Below, piece after piece: positions 7,844 to 18,049 of a stretch of 64,000 bases of DNA; position 1 is the first letter of the stretch; each line of letters starts with the position of its first letter. The notes below the pieces were generated by a model. It was not told where the DNA came from. It ran no database searches and saw only the letters and a list, made by a program, of their open reading frames with translations. The stretch spans positions 1 through 64,000 of the forward strand of contig CADBZY010000012.1 of assembly GCA_902799245.1 (NCBI GenBank), in the 5' to 3' direction. A program made the position numbers and the translations under genes. The DNA is from an uncultured Ruminococcus sp. GTDB lineage: Bacteria; Bacillota; Clostridia; Oscillospirales; Acutalibacteraceae.

Positions 7844-9172
7844 TTATTTCCTTGACTCTCCGCGCTCGCGGATAATAAACCTCACAGGCGTACCTTCCAG
7901 TCCGAAGGTCTCGCGTATTTTGTTTTCAAGATAGCGCTGATACGAGAAATGAAACAGATCGGCATTGTTGACAAAGCAGACGAAAGTCGGCGGCTTTGTT
8001 GAGGGCTGTGTAATATAGTAAATCTTGAGCCGTTTGCCCTTGTCGGACGGCGGCTGCACTCTCGCCGTCGCATCTGCGAGCACGTCGTTGAGCATACCCG
8101 TTGAAATGCGGGTGGCATTCTGGTTGGCCACATAGGTAATCAGCTCAAAGAGGCGGTCTATCCTCTGTCCGGTCTTGGCAGAGATAAAGATGATAGGCGC
8201 ATAGGCCATGAAGGAGAAGTCGTTTTCCAGCTTCTTGCGGAAGGTGTTCATGGTGCCGCCGTCCTTTTCGATGGCGTCCCACTTATTGACCGCTATGATG
8301 CAGCCCTTTCCCTTCTCATGCGCTATGCCGGCCACCTTTGAATCCTGCTCTGTGAAGCCCTCGGTCGCGTCTATCATGATAACGCACACATCGGCGCGGT
8401 CAACCGCTGCCTCGGCGCGGATAATGCTGTATTTTTCAACATTATCCTTAATGCGGCTCTTGCGGCGGATTCCCGCCGTGTCAATAAAGACAAATTTGCC
8501 CTTATCGTTTTCTATCACGGTGTCAATCGCGTCACGGGTGGTTCCGGCTATGTCGGAGACAATCACCCTCTCCTCCCCTGCCACCTTGTTGACCAGCGAC
8601 GATTTGCCCGCGTTGGGCTTGCCGATAATGGCGACCTTGATGTATTCGTCGTCCTGCTCCTCGGGAGACTCCGGCGGAAAATACTCAAATATCGCATCCA
8701 GCAAATCGCCTGTTCCGTGACCGTGAACCGCAGAAACGGGATAAGGCTCTCCTAATCCCAAATTATAAAATTCGTAGAATTCCGCCGGCATATTTCCGAC
8801 CGAATCGCATTTGTTGACACACAGCACAACAGGTCTGCCGCTCTTCTGCAGCATCGCGGCGACCTCCATATCGGTGGCGACCACGCCGGAGCGAAGATCA
8901 GTCACCATCACGATCACGTCGGCGGAATCAATGGCAAGCTGCGCCTGATTGCGCATCTGTGACAGAATCACATCATCCGAAGCGGGTTCGATACCGCCCG
9001 TGTCGATCAGCATGAACGGACGGTTGCGCCATTCGCTGTCGCCGTAAATTCTATCCCGTGTGACGCCCGGCGTGTCCTCCACAATAGAGAGCCTGCGTCC
9101 CACCAGTTTATTGAACAGCGTGGATTTGCCCACGTTCGGGCGACCCACCACTGCAACTATCGGTTTTGACAT
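7844..9172 (-). CDS. der: Ribosome biogenesis GTPase Der (EngA)
   Basis: Tandem GTPase needed for maturation of the 50S subunit. The 442-residue protein has two G domains: GRPNVGKST with DTPGVTR and NKCD in the first half, and GKPNAGKSS with DIAGTTRD and NKWD in the second. A C-terminal KH-like domain follows. Length and order match the family. It starts 16 nt after the DUF512 stop and precedes plsY by 54 nt, an arrangement common in Clostridia. Confidence 0.97.
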   Translation of the reverse strand: MSKPIVAVVGRPNVGKSTLFNKLVGRRLSIVEDTPGVTRDRIYGDSEWRNRPFMLIDTGGIEPASDDVILSQMRNQAQLAIDSADVIVMVTDLRSGVVATDMEVAAMLQKSGRPVVLCVNKCDSVGNMPAEFYEFYNLGLGEPYPVSAVHGHGTGDLLDAIFEYFPPESPEEQDDEYIKVAIIGKPNAGKSSLVNKVAGEERVIVSDIAGTTRDAIDTVIENDKGKFVFIDTAGIRRKSRIKDNVEKYSIIRAEAAVDRADVCVIMIDATEGFTEQDSKVAGIAHEKGKGCIIAVNKWDAIEKDGGTMNTFRKKLENDFSFMAYAPIIFISAKTGQRIDRLFELITYVANQNATRISTGMLNDVLADATARVQPPSDKGKRLKIYYITQPSTKPPTFVCFVNNADLFHFSYQRYLENKIRETFGLEGTPVRFIIRERGESRK

Positions 9173-9188
9173 TTTTTATATCCTTTCT

Positions 9189-10499
9189 TTACTTTCCAAG
9201 CAAAGCGTCAAGCAATTCGTATCCGTCGCTGCTGACCACGTTGACCTGAACATCGAGAGCCTTCTGCACATCTTCCAGCGTCAGATCATCCAGGAACACC
9301 GTTCCCGAGCTGTCGAGCATCGTGGACGAAATCAGCAGCCTGTCCCCCAGCGCCTTCCCTCGAAGTTGATCTATCAGATCATGTCCCGTAATAAGGCCGG
9401 AAACCGTTATCTTTTCGCCAAAAAAGTGGTTAACTATCGGATAAACCTTCCAATTAGCATTATGCCATTTTTTTTGCGCCGGGTCAAGGTTTTTTTTCAA
9501 AATCGGCGCAATACTTGTACCGCAGGCAATCGACGCGCTGTAATGCACGTCGTCGCCCTGCTCGTCCTCCACGGCCGACAGGAATTCGCTGGTCAGCAGC
9601 GACACCATTCCCACGCCGTTTTCAAGCTGCGCGTAATCCTCATAGAATTCGTCTCCCCGGATTTCGCGTCCCGCGTTAAGGTAAAATTCATCGGAAGGGT
9701 AGACGATTCTGCTCCCGAATTGCTCCACGCACATGTCGCCGAATTGCTCTATCTGATCTATCACATACCCGCATTCCTCTGCGGTAAACATGCGCAGTTT
9801 TTCCAGTCCTTCGCGGTGCCTGGTAAGCCCTACGGGTACGACCGCCACCGACTGCACGGCGGGACAGAGGGCAGTCAGATCGCGAAGCGTGCGGTCAAGC
9901 TCCGCCCCGTCGTTCCATTCGGGACAGAGCACGATCTGGCAATTGAGGCTGATTCCACCGTCGGCAAGCATTTTGATAAAGCGCAGCGCCTCACCGGCGT
10001 GAGGATTCTTCATCATCCTGACACGAAGTTCGGGATTGGTCGTGTGCACCGAAATATTCACAGGAGAAATTCTCATTTTGATGATGCGCTCTATCTCCCG
10101 TTCGTCAATGTTGGTCAGGGTGATGTAATTGCCGAAGAGGAACGAAAGCCTGTCGTCGTCGTCCTTGAAATAGAGCGATTTTCGCATTCCCTTGGGAAGC
10201 TGGTCGATAAAGCAGAAAACACATTTGTTGCGGCAGGAACGCTGTCTGTCCATCAGATAGGTGCCGCATTCCACCCCGAGGGAATCATACTGTCCCTTGC
10301 GCACGGTGATCTCGCACCTGACGCCGTCGCTTTTTTCCAGAAGGATATGCAGCCTGCGGTCGGTCTCATAAAAGCGGTAATCCAGTATATCGTTGATCTC
10401 GTTGCCGTTGATGGAGATTATTTTATCCCCTACCTCGACGCCGTGCTTCTGCGCCAGACCTCCGCGCTGCGTGCTGCTCACGGTTACCGGCATGTCCAT
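9189..10499 (-). CDS. DUF512-family radical SAM protein with PDZ domain
   Basis: A 436-residue protein with an N-terminal PDZ-like segment (residues 10-60, GGLAQKHGVEVGDKI) and then a CRNKCVFCFIDQLP motif. Its three Cys have the CxxxCxxC spacing that ligates the radical-SAM 4Fe-4S cluster. The C-terminal half matches DUF512. The family is conserved in Firmicutes and clusters with der, but I know of no assigned reaction. The Cys motif predicts oxygen-sensitive SAM chemistry; a link to translation or ribosome modification is only an inference from context. Confidence 0.88.
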   Translation of the reverse strand: MDMPVTVSSTQRGGLAQKHGVEVGDKIISINGNEINDILDYRFYETDRRLHILLEKSDGVRCEITVRKGQYDSLGVECGTYLMDRQRSCRNKCVFCFIDQLPKGMRKSLYFKDDDDRLSFLFGNYITLTNIDEREIERIIKMRISPVNISVHTTNPELRVRMMKNPHAGEALRFIKMLADGGISLNCQIVLCPEWNDGAELDRTLRDLTALCPAVQSVAVVPVGLTRHREGLEKLRMFTAEECGYVIDQIEQFGDMCVEQFGSRIVYPSDEFYLNAGREIRGDEFYEDYAQLENGVGMVSLLTSEFLSAVEDEQGDDVHYSASIACGTSIAPILKKNLDPAQKKWHNANWKVYPIVNHFFGEKITVSGLITGHDLIDQLRGKALGDRLLISSTMLDSSGTVFLDDLTLEDVQKALDVQVNVVSSDGYELLDALLGK

Positions 10500-10523
10500 T
10501 CACTCCCTTCAGCGCATTTTGAA

Positions 10524-10584
10524 ATAAAAAAGCGGCTGTGTCATACAACAGACGGAAAAACCGACGTTGAACTCTCAGCCGCTT
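10524..10584 (-). terminator. Terminator after rpmF
   Basis: On the minus strand AAGCGGCTG pairs with CAGCCGCTT around an inner GTCGG/CCGTC hairpin, followed by a T-run. It ends the DUF177-rpmF transcript before the DUF512 gene. Confidence 0.8.
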
Positions 10585-10609
10585 CTTTCGATTGCAAAGT
10601 CAGAAGAAA

Positions 10610-10798
10610 TTATTTGTCTTCGCCCATTTTTATAACTTCACGACCCTTGTAATAGCCGCAGTTACTGCAAATGCGGTGAGGTCTCTTGTACTCGCCGCAG
10701 TTAGGACACTTCATAAGGGTAGGAGCGTCGAGCTTCCATACGCTGGAGCGTCTGCTGTTTCTTCTTGCCTTGGAAGTTTTTCTCTTTGGTACCGCCAT
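10610..10798 (-). CDS. rpmF: 50S ribosomal protein L32
   Basis: A 62-residue basic protein beginning [16 protein letters not shown], with a zinc ribbon of two CxxC pairs (CPNC and CSNC). Having all four Cys makes it the zinc-binding form rather than the zinc-free paralogue. It follows DUF177 by 32 nt, the standard gene order, and AGGAGG-like sequence precedes the ATG. Confidence 0.97.
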   Translation of the reverse strand: MAVPKRKTSKARRNSRRSSVWKLDAPTLMKCPNCGEYKRPHRICSNCGYYKGREVIKMGEDK

Positions 10799-10830
10799 TC
10801 TTCAGCACCTCCTTGATTAGAATAAAGCCA

Positions 10831-11328
10831 TCAGTCTTGTAACAGCTGATCTAAAACCGCCATTCTCGGATCGACAGCTTCCTTTTTGCAGCCGCAGCTG
10901 CCCTCGTTGAGATTCTGCCCGCAAGTCGGACAAAGCCCGAGACAATCCTCGGAACAGAGGTGCTTGATAGGCATTTCAAGAAGTATGTCGTCTCTTACCA
11001 GACTGAAAAGATCGAGAGTGTATCCCGCAACGATTATAATGTCGTCATTGTCCTCGTTCTCGGCGGAAAGCGCAAGCGTATGCACAAACTCCTGCTTCAC
11101 CGATTTTTCGGCGATCGCAAGGCATCTGTCGCACGGCTTGGAATAGCTGAACTCTGCTGTATAGCAAAGCTCCACCAACCCGCCGGTATTTCTGACCTGT
11201 CCTTTTACCTGAACCGGCGAAACAGTCAATTGCTCGCCCTCGGCGGACAAATCGTCATACACAAAGCACTCGTCAACTGCGAGACTGCTGTCAGGAGTGA
11301 CAAATATATCATTTAATTCAAGCGGCAT
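10831..11328 (-). CDS. DUF177 (YceD) family protein
   Basis: A 165-residue protein of the YceD/DUF177 family, almost always located next to rpmF. The family has been linked to 23S rRNA stability or accumulation. The C-terminus has a Cys-rich cluster (CSEDCLGLCPTCG, then CGC) that probably binds zinc. I chose the ATG at 11328 over the GTG at 11343, because PLELNDIF is the usual family start; the ribosome site GAGGTG allows either. A consensus promoter lies just upstream. Confidence 0.9.
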   Translation of the reverse strand: MPLELNDIFVTPDSSLAVDECFVYDDLSAEGEQLTVSPVQVKGQVRNTGGLVELCYTAEFSYSKPCDRCLAIAEKSVKQEFVHTLALSAENEDNDDIIIVAGYTLDLFSLVRDDILLEMPIKHLCSEDCLGLCPTCGQNLNEGSCGCKKEAVDPRMAVLDQLLQD

Positions 11329-11372
11329 AATAAAACAATACACCTCGTATATAATTATACACTCGATAATAT

Positions 11373-11401
11373 ATTATAAAGAATCAAGTCGGCTTTGTCA
11401 A
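11373..11401 (-). promoter_or_regulatory. Consensus sigma-A promoter for DUF177-rpmF
   Basis: Minus strand TTGACA, 17-nt spacer, TATAAT: a perfect match. It lies between the P-loop gene stop and the DUF177 start, and predicts transcription starting near 11366. Confidence 0.9.
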
Positions 11402-11421
11402 TAGATTTTTTAAATTTATAA

Positions 11422-11838
11422 TTACTTAATTTCAGCCAGCTTGAAGATCTCCTCCGGGAAATCCGAAGAATCAGCGGAAACCGAGAAGGTGATGTTGACC
11501 TTTGCGGAATCGGTGAGCATCTTGATTCTGGCGAGGAAGCCGGTGAGCTGATTGAGATCGCTGCCGCCGATTTTGAGAGTAGAGTCAACCAGAATATCGG
11601 TAATATCGTAGTTGCCCGCGCAAAGACCGCTGATAAAGCCGTAGAAGCTGTCAAAACCCGAAATGCTGTAGCCCTCGATATTGACAAGTCTTGCGTTGTG
11701 GTCAACATCAAATGTGAGAGTGTCGCCCTTTTCGATGCAGACAACGTTGCCCTTGGATTTGACTACCGCCTCATGTGTAAGGTCGATGAGCTTCTTTGTC
11801 TTGCCGGAGCCTTTTTTGCCTGTGAGAAGTGTGATCAT
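11422..11838 (-). CDS. Small P-loop ATPase-like protein, function unknown
   Basis: A 138-residue protein beginning with a Walker A motif (TGKKGSGKTKK, residues 6-16) and with a Walker-B-like ITDILVDS strand near the middle. It is far shorter than PilT or RecA-type ATPases and lacks their other domains. It resembles a minimal single-domain P-loop NTPase, which I do not recognise as a named family. AGGAGG stands 9 nt before the ATG. It follows pgi by 37 nt on the same strand, so the two are likely co-transcribed. Confidence 0.7.
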   Translation of the reverse strand: MITLLTGKKGSGKTKKLIDLTHEAVVKSKGNVVCIEKGDTLTFDVDHNARLVNIEGYSISGFDSFYGFISGLCAGNYDITDILVDSTLKIGGSDLNQLTGFLARIKMLTDSAKVNITFSVSADSSDFPEEIFKLAEIK

Positions 11839-11875
11839 TGTAAATGACCTCCTGTAAAAAATATAGTGTTAATCA

Positions 11876-13216
11876 TTACTCGCCGAGTCTTGCCTCGAGA
11901 GCTGCCTTCTGTTCTTCATAGCCGGGCTTGCCGAGCAGAGCGAACATGTTCTTCTTGTATGCTTCCACGCCGGGCTGATTGAAAGGATTGACGCCGAGAG
12001 TGTAACCCGAAATGGCACATGCCTTCTCAAAGAAGTAAATCAGCCAGCCGAGTTCAAACTCGTTCGCCTCGGGAATGGAGAGGACAACATTCGGCACGCC
12101 GCCGTCGTTGTGAGCGAGGACAGTTCCCTGAAACGCCTTCTTATTGATGAAGTCCATTGTCTTGCCCGCGAGGAAGTTCAGACCGTCGCCGTTGTTTTCT
12201 TCTTCATTGAGAACCAGTTCGCTCTTTGCCTTCTCTATCTGCATGACGGTCTCAAAGAGGTTGCGCTGTCCCTCCTGGATATACTGACCGAGAGAATGAA
12301 GGTCGGTGGAGAAGATGACGGAATCGGGCAGAAGTCCTTTATTGTCCTTGCCCTCGCTCTCACCGTAGAGCTGCTTCCACCACTCGCTCATCATCTGGAA
12401 GTAAGGCTCGTAGCTCACTAAAAGCTCTGCGACATATCCCTTGCGGTAGAGGATATTTCTGACAGCCGCATACTTGTAGGCGGGATTCTGCTCAAGATCG
12501 GTGGAGCAAAGACTGTCCTGCGCAGCCTTGGCGCCTTCCATGAGCTTGTCAATATCGCATCCGGCCACAGCGATGGGAAGCAGACCCACAGCAGTCAGCA
12601 CAGAGAAACGACCGCCCACCTCGTCCGGCACGACAAATGTCTCGTAGCCTTCCTCAGTGGCGAGTTTTTTCAGCGTACCCTTTTCCTTGTCGGTGGTGCA
12701 GAAGATTCTCTCCCTTGCGCCTTCCTTGCCGTATTTCTCCTCCAGAATGCCGCGCAGCACACGGAACGCGATCGCCGGCTCGGTGGTGGTGCCGGATTTG
12801 GAGATCATATTGATGGAAACGTCCTTGTCCTTGCAAAGAGCGATTACCTCATTGAGCGAAGTCGAGCTGATGGAATTGCCCGTAAAGAAAATCTGAGGCG
12901 TATCCTTGCAGAGAAGGTTGTAATTGGGAGACTTCAGAAATTCGATGGCAGCTCTCGCGCCCAGGTAGGAACCACCGATGCCGATAACAATAAAGACGTC
13001 GCTGTTCTTTTTGATCTTGTCAGCGGCAGCCTTGATACGGGCAAATTCGTCCTTGTCATAATCGGTGGGAAGGGTCAGCCAGCCGAGCTTGTCGTTGCCA
13101 AGTCCGCTCCCGTCGTGAAGAGTATTATGTGAGGCGGCAATTTCAGGAGCAATCGCCTTCAATTCCTCCGCCGACACGAAGCCGGCGATATGTTTACAGT
13201 TTATTGATACAGCCAT
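11876..13216 (-). CDS. pgi: Glucose-6-phosphate isomerase
   Basis: Interconverts glucose-6-phosphate and fructose-6-phosphate. The 446-residue protein has [15 protein letters not shown] near the start, [10 protein letters not shown] for sugar phosphate binding, and the Bacillus-type short length. The ATG at 13216 has a perfect AGGAGG 9 nt upstream; the 14 codons before it are probably untranslated. With glgB and pfkA this puts three glycogen or glycolysis genes in 13 kb, though not in one operon. Confidence 0.96.
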   Translation of the reverse strand: MAVSINCKHIAGFVSAEELKAIAPEIAASHNTLHDGSGLGNDKLGWLTLPTDYDKDEFARIKAAADKIKKNSDVFIVIGIGGSYLGARAAIEFLKSPNYNLLCKDTPQIFFTGNSISSTSLNEVIALCKDKDVSINMISKSGTTTEPAIAFRVLRGILEEKYGKEGARERIFCTTDKEKGTLKKLATEEGYETFVVPDEVGGRFSVLTAVGLLPIAVAGCDIDKLMEGAKAAQDSLCSTDLEQNPAYKYAAVRNILYRKGYVAELLVSYEPYFQMMSEWWKQLYGESEGKDNKGLLPDSVIFSTDLHSLGQYIQEGQRNLFETVMQIEKAKSELVLNEEENNGDGLNFLAGKTMDFINKKAFQGTVLAHNDGGVPNVVLSIPEANEFELGWLIYFFEKACAISGYTLGVNPFNQPGVEAYKKNMFALLGKPGYEEQKAALEARLGE

Positions 13217-13432
13217 ATAAAATAGCCTCCTAAATTTAGATACACCAATACTATACATTATATCTTCCGACTTTGCAAGTGACAGGTTGTAAAATTTGAG
13301 TATTTTTCATGTTTTTAATAATTTGTTCAAAAATAAAAAGAATCTTTACCATTTTTCCCCCTTCTCTTAACCTTTTCTAAACCTTTTGGGGTTAATCTAT
13401 AGCCATGATCAACGAAAGGAACGGTGAGCCTC

Positions 13433-14344
<912 letters not shown>

Positions 14345-14406
14345 AACTTTTGCAAGAGAACCATTTCACATTACACAATTCACAATCTCAAAGGGAGGAC
14401 ATAACA

Positions 14407-15210
14407 ATGATCAATCTCATCAAGGCTGATTTTTATAAAATTCACAGATCCGCTATCTACAAGGTACTTTTCCTGATTCTGACGGCATGCGCCGTCGCAA
14501 CCACACTGGTTTCCCACTTCGTCAGCACGGGCGACATCGGCTTTGAAACCGCCGGCACGGCGGCCCTTCTCACCGACGTTGTCATGATGAACTTAGCGAG
14601 CTGCATTATCGCGGGTCAGCTTGTATGCGGCGATTTTGAAAACAAGCTCATTCAGTCGGCTCTCACCGGCACCAACGGCAGATTCACCGTGGTCTGCGGC
14701 AAAATGATCACCTACACGCTGCTTGTCGGAATCATGACCCTTCCCTACGCGCTGTCCGCCATCATCGGCTATGTGCTGGACGCGGGATTCTGCAATCCCT
14801 ACTCCGCTTCGGTTTATCTCAAAATACTCTTTGAATCAACCACCGTCGATTTTTCTGTAGCAGCTCTCTTGAAATACATTGTCATTACTGCTATAATGGC
14901 ATTGGCATACGCGGCTCAGACGGCGTTTGTATTTATGCTGGCGTTCCTGTTCAAGAACAAGGCCCTGATTGTCACCACCATCGGATTTATTGCCTGCGTA
15001 TTTTTCGGCATGACAAGCTCGATGATCGCCGGCATCAGCGATACGGCAAACGAACTCATCTCATGGACGCCATTCAGCGCGGATGCCTACAACATGGGCA
15101 ACGACACCGAGATCGGCACCATGATCAAGGTGATTGGCATTTCTCTCGCGTTCATTGCGGCGTTTACCTATATCACCTACCTTACCTTCAAAAAGAGCGA
15201 AATCAAGTAA
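14407..15210 (+). CDS. ABC-2-type permease
   Basis: A 267-residue membrane partner of the upstream ATPase. It has about six hydrophobic segments: near residue 20, 65, 105, 160, 190 and the C-terminus. The start MINLIKADFYKI is the usual BcrB/LanE-like opening, with a cytoplasmic amphipathic stretch. The ATG at 14407 has GGGAGG upstream, better supported than an earlier in-frame codon at 14350. The gene follows the ATPase by 62 nt. Confidence 0.85.
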   Translation: MINLIKADFYKIHRSAIYKVLFLILTACAVATTLVSHFVSTGDIGFETAGTAALLTDVVMMNLASCIIAGQLVCGDFENKLIQSALTGTNGRFTVVCGKMITYTLLVGIMTLPYALSAIIGYVLDAGFCNPYSASVYLKILFESTTVDFSVAALLKYIVITAIMALAYAAQTAFVFMLAFLFKNKALIVTTIGFIACVFFGMTSSMIAGISDTANELISWTPFSADAYNMGNDTEIGTMIKVIGISLAFIAAFTYITYLTFKKSEIK

Positions 15211-15239
15211 ACTTTTCCGTAACATTTCATATCACATCA

Positions 15240-15287
15240 CACAAAAGCAGAAGCCGCGGAGCAGCATCCGGGCTTCTGCCATTTGTG
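15240..15287 (+). promoter_or_regulatory. Long intercistronic hairpin before the sensor kinase
   Basis: CACAAA/TTTGTG and GCAGAAGCC/GGCTTCTGC form a two-part stem of about 15 bp in the permease-kinase gap, 25 nt before the kinase ribosome site. There is no T-run, so it is more likely an mRNA-stability or processing element than a terminator. Confidence 0.5.
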
Positions 15288-15316
15288 TTATTATCTATTG
15301 TGTGGAGGATTCCCAG

Positions 15317-16234
15317 ATGAAGTATCTTGTCGCGGCGCTGTGCCTTGCGCTTTTGGTCGTCATTCTTCTGCTCATTCACATCAAAATGCAGCTTCGCTCC
15401 CTCACAGGGCAATTGAAGAAGCGCCTGAAAGACGACACACGCAATTATGTTCATGTGTCGCTGCTCGATGGCTCCGTGTCGCGTTTAGCTGCCGAAATAA
15501 ACAAGTGCTTCGTGCAGGACGACCAGACAAAGCAGGCCATCGAAGGGGAGGAAAAGCAGTTCCGTGAAACAATAGCCAATATCTCACACGACCTGCGCAC
15601 GCCGCTGACCTCTATAAAAGGATTCCTGCAACTATTGGAGCGGGAGAATCCCACCGAGGCCCAGCGCAAGCGGCTTGCCGTCATCAGAAAGCACTCCAAT
15701 GAGCTTGGCGACCTGATAGAACATTTCTTTGAATACTCCTATCTGCTGAGCAACGACGCCGAGCTGCATTACGAGCGCTTCTGCCTGACCGATGAAACAG
15801 CAGAATGTATAGCCGCCGCTGTTTTGCAGCTGGAGGAAAAAGGCATCAATGTGAATATCGGGCAATTCGACAGAGTGCTTCTGACAGCAGACCGCGAAAA
15901 GACAACCCGCATCATACAGAACCTGATCCGCAACTGCATTCAGCACTCCGGCGGGGACATCACGGTAGACGTATCCGAAGAAAACGGCACAGCGAGACTG
16001 ACCATTTCCAATCCCGTCATCGACTCTTCTGCCATTGAACCGGAAAGGCTCTTTGATCGCTTCTACACCGCCGAAAAATCCCGCCGGAAGTCAACCGGAC
16101 TGGGTCTTTCCATTGTCCGGATGCTCGCCGAACAGATGAACGGCAAGGCATACGCGGCACTTGACGGGAATCGACTCTCGATCACAGTCGAGCTGCCCGC
16201 AAGCGCTCCCATACAAGGGATAACTGAATTTTGA
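15317..16234 (+). CDS. Membrane sensor histidine kinase
   Basis: A 305-residue kinase: one N-terminal membrane helix (residues 3-22), a short linker, an H-box ANISHDLRTP with phospho-acceptor His91, an N-box LIRNCIQHSGG and a G-box STGLGLSIV. There is only one membrane segment and no extracellular domain, as in the intramembrane-type kinases that sense through an adjacent ABC transporter. It starts at ATG 15317 with GGAGG upstream. No response regulator gene is next to it; the opposite neighbour is convergent. Terminated by a strong hairpin. Confidence 0.9.
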   Translation: MKYLVAALCLALLVVILLLIHIKMQLRSLTGQLKKRLKDDTRNYVHVSLLDGSVSRLAAEINKCFVQDDQTKQAIEGEEKQFRETIANISHDLRTPLTSIKGFLQLLERENPTEAQRKRLAVIRKHSNELGDLIEHFFEYSYLLSNDAELHYERFCLTDETAECIAAAVLQLEEKGINVNIGQFDRVLLTADREKTTRIIQNLIRNCIQHSGGDITVDVSEENGTARLTISNPVIDSSAIEPERLFDRFYTAEKSRRKSTGLGLSIVRMLAEQMNGKAYAALDGNRLSITVELPASAPIQGITEF

Positions 16235-16254
16235 ATACTGCATAGTATAAGAAA

Positions 16255-16298
16255 GGCTTCGCTGTGGAATTCTTTTCCCGTGGCGAAGCCCGTTTTTT
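16255..16298 (+). terminator. Terminator after the kinase operon
   Basis: GGCTTCGC and GCGAAGCC form an 8-bp GC-rich stem followed by CG and six T. The T-run overlaps the stop codon of the convergent hydrolase gene. Confidence 0.85.
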
Positions 16299-17874
16299 AT
16301 TTCTGTTTATCAATCAGATCCGCGTAGCACTGCTGGGTAATCTTCTGGCAGACTGTGTAGAAGTGGTTGTCATCAAAGGTTCCCCATGCGCCGCTGGTCA
16401 TAACCACCACGCCGCTCTTCTGCTTTTCGTCGTAGCAGACGCTGGCGTAAACGCCGTAGGCGTTGCCACCGTGGTAATACATGTCGTGTCCGGGAACATA
16501 ATTGGTGCTTTTCTTGAAGCCGAGGCAATAGCGGAATTTGTCGTCTTTCATGTATTCCTTTTCGACTTCCTTCACTGCTTCTTTTGACAGAACCCGTATG
16601 TTTCCATACATGCCATCGTTGACAAATATCGTAATCAGCTTGGCGTAATCCTTCGGACTGATGAGCAGACTTCCCTGCGCCAGAATATAGGTATCTCCCG
16701 GCGCACGAATCAGTCTGTCCTTTACAAGAGTTCCGCGGGAACGGGCGATCTTGCCCACCTTGTAGCACTCGGCGACATTATTCTTGTCATTGAGGCTCTG
16801 ACCGCCGAATGCCGCATCCAGTCCTAAGCGGTCAAACAGCACAGAGTCGGTGAAGTAGATATAATGCAGGTTGGTAACCTTTTCATCGAGAGAGCCGACG
16901 ATACCGAAACCGGAATTGCTGTAGGCGAATTCCTGACCCGGCTTCTGGTTATTGTAGCTTTTGAGGTCTACCACCAGATCTTTCAGACGTGTGCCTGCGT
17001 TGCTGCCGGTGTAAATGATGTATTCATCGGCGAGAGAAGACGAATGGTTGAGCAGCATACGGGGCGTTATCTCCACTTCCGGAAACAGCGGATTGCGAAA
17101 ACGGAAACCGAAATAATCCTCCACGTTGCGGTCAAGATCGATTCTTCCCGCGTCCACAAGTGTCATGGTGGACAGCGTCGAAATGATTTTGGAGAGCGAC
17201 GCGGGACGGAATTTGGTATCGGCATTGATCTTCTTGCGCTGTGCCTTGTTGGCGTAACCGTAGCAATAGGTATAGGAAACTTTTCCGTCCTTGATGACGG
17301 CAGCGCCAACGCCCATGGCACTGTAATCCTGGCAGATCTTTTTGAGGGCCGTCGCGGTTTCGCCTTTAATTTCCACCGGATTGTGCGGGTCTTCTACCTT
17401 GGGTTCCTCCTGTCCTTCTTTTTCCACAAAATACTTGTCTATCCATCCGAAGCGGTTCTGTAGATATTCTATGCGGTAAAAATCGCCGCTTGTTTCCAAC
17501 ACTTCAAATTTCTGTCCCTTAGTGACAGTGTTCTGCACCTTCTTTTTGAAATTAGGCTCGGAGCAGATGGTTCCGTAGGTGAATTTTACAATGACATTGA
17601 ATCCGCTCTCCGGTTCCTCAGAAGAAACGTCAGCTTCATCAACCACGCTGTTTTTGCTTTTGAACAACGAGGATATTACCTCAATGTAATCAATCCGTGA
17701 GCGTTTGAACGCAATCACCATACTCACCGGAATAATCAGACACAACCCGACCGTGCCTATTCCCCGAATACGGTTGCGGCGGTAGAATTTCAGATACCTT
17801 TTCCAAAGGCTTGCGCCGTATGCGCCAAGCTCCGCCTTTACGCCCTTTCCTTTGTATTCTTTTTCGTTGCGCAT
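16297..17874 (-). CDS. Membrane-anchored SH3-domain serine hydrolase (beta-lactamase class C fold)
   Basis: A 525-residue protein: a basic cytoplasmic N-terminus, one membrane helix (about residues 40-62), an SH3b-like domain (about 90-150) and a class-C beta-lactamase/DD-peptidase fold (about 165-520). Catalytic signs are SLSK (SxxK nucleophile), YSN (YxN) and a late HGG replacing KTG. Such proteins cleave or sense peptidoglycan peptides, or act as esterases. The external SH3b suggests wall attachment. ATG 17874 has AAGGAAG upstream; an earlier ATG nine codons back lacks a site. It is a lone gene. Confidence 0.85.
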   Translation of the reverse strand: MRNEKEYKGKGVKAELGAYGASLWKRYLKFYRRNRIRGIGTVGLCLIIPVSMVIAFKRSRIDYIEVISSLFKSKNSVVDEADVSSEEPESGFNVIVKFTYGTICSEPNFKKKVQNTVTKGQKFEVLETSGDFYRIEYLQNRFGWIDKYFVEKEGQEEPKVEDPHNPVEIKGETATALKKICQDYSAMGVGAAVIKDGKVSYTYCYGYANKAQRKKINADTKFRPASLSKIISTLSTMTLVDAGRIDLDRNVEDYFGFRFRNPLFPEVEITPRMLLNHSSSLADEYIIYTGSNAGTRLKDLVVDLKSYNNQKPGQEFAYSNSGFGIVGSLDEKVTNLHYIYFTDSVLFDRLGLDAAFGGQSLNDKNNVAECYKVGKIARSRGTLVKDRLIRAPGDTYILAQGSLLISPKDYAKLITIFVNDGMYGNIRVLSKEAVKEVEKEYMKDDKFRYCLGFKKSTNYVPGHDMYYHGGNAYGVYASVCYDEKQKSGVVVMTSGAWGTFDDNHFYTVCQKITQQCYADLIDKQK

Positions 17875-17965
17875 TTTTCGTATTACTTCCTTCATTTGCA
17901 TGTTTATTCAATATTATAGCAAAGCCACATTCCGATAGCAACACGGAAATTATTAAGAATTTTAT

Positions 17966-18007
17966 AAAAACGCCCGCCTGCCGTAAAATAATAGCGGCAG
18001 ACAGGCG
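17966..18007 (-). terminator. Terminator after htpG
   Basis: Arms of about 13 nt (CGCCTGTCTGCCG type) with one mismatch pair around a 10-nt loop. T5 follows on the minus strand. Confidence 0.85.
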
Positions 18008-18049
18008 TTGCAAATAAATAAGAGAAATGTAATCTTATAGTCGAAAGAA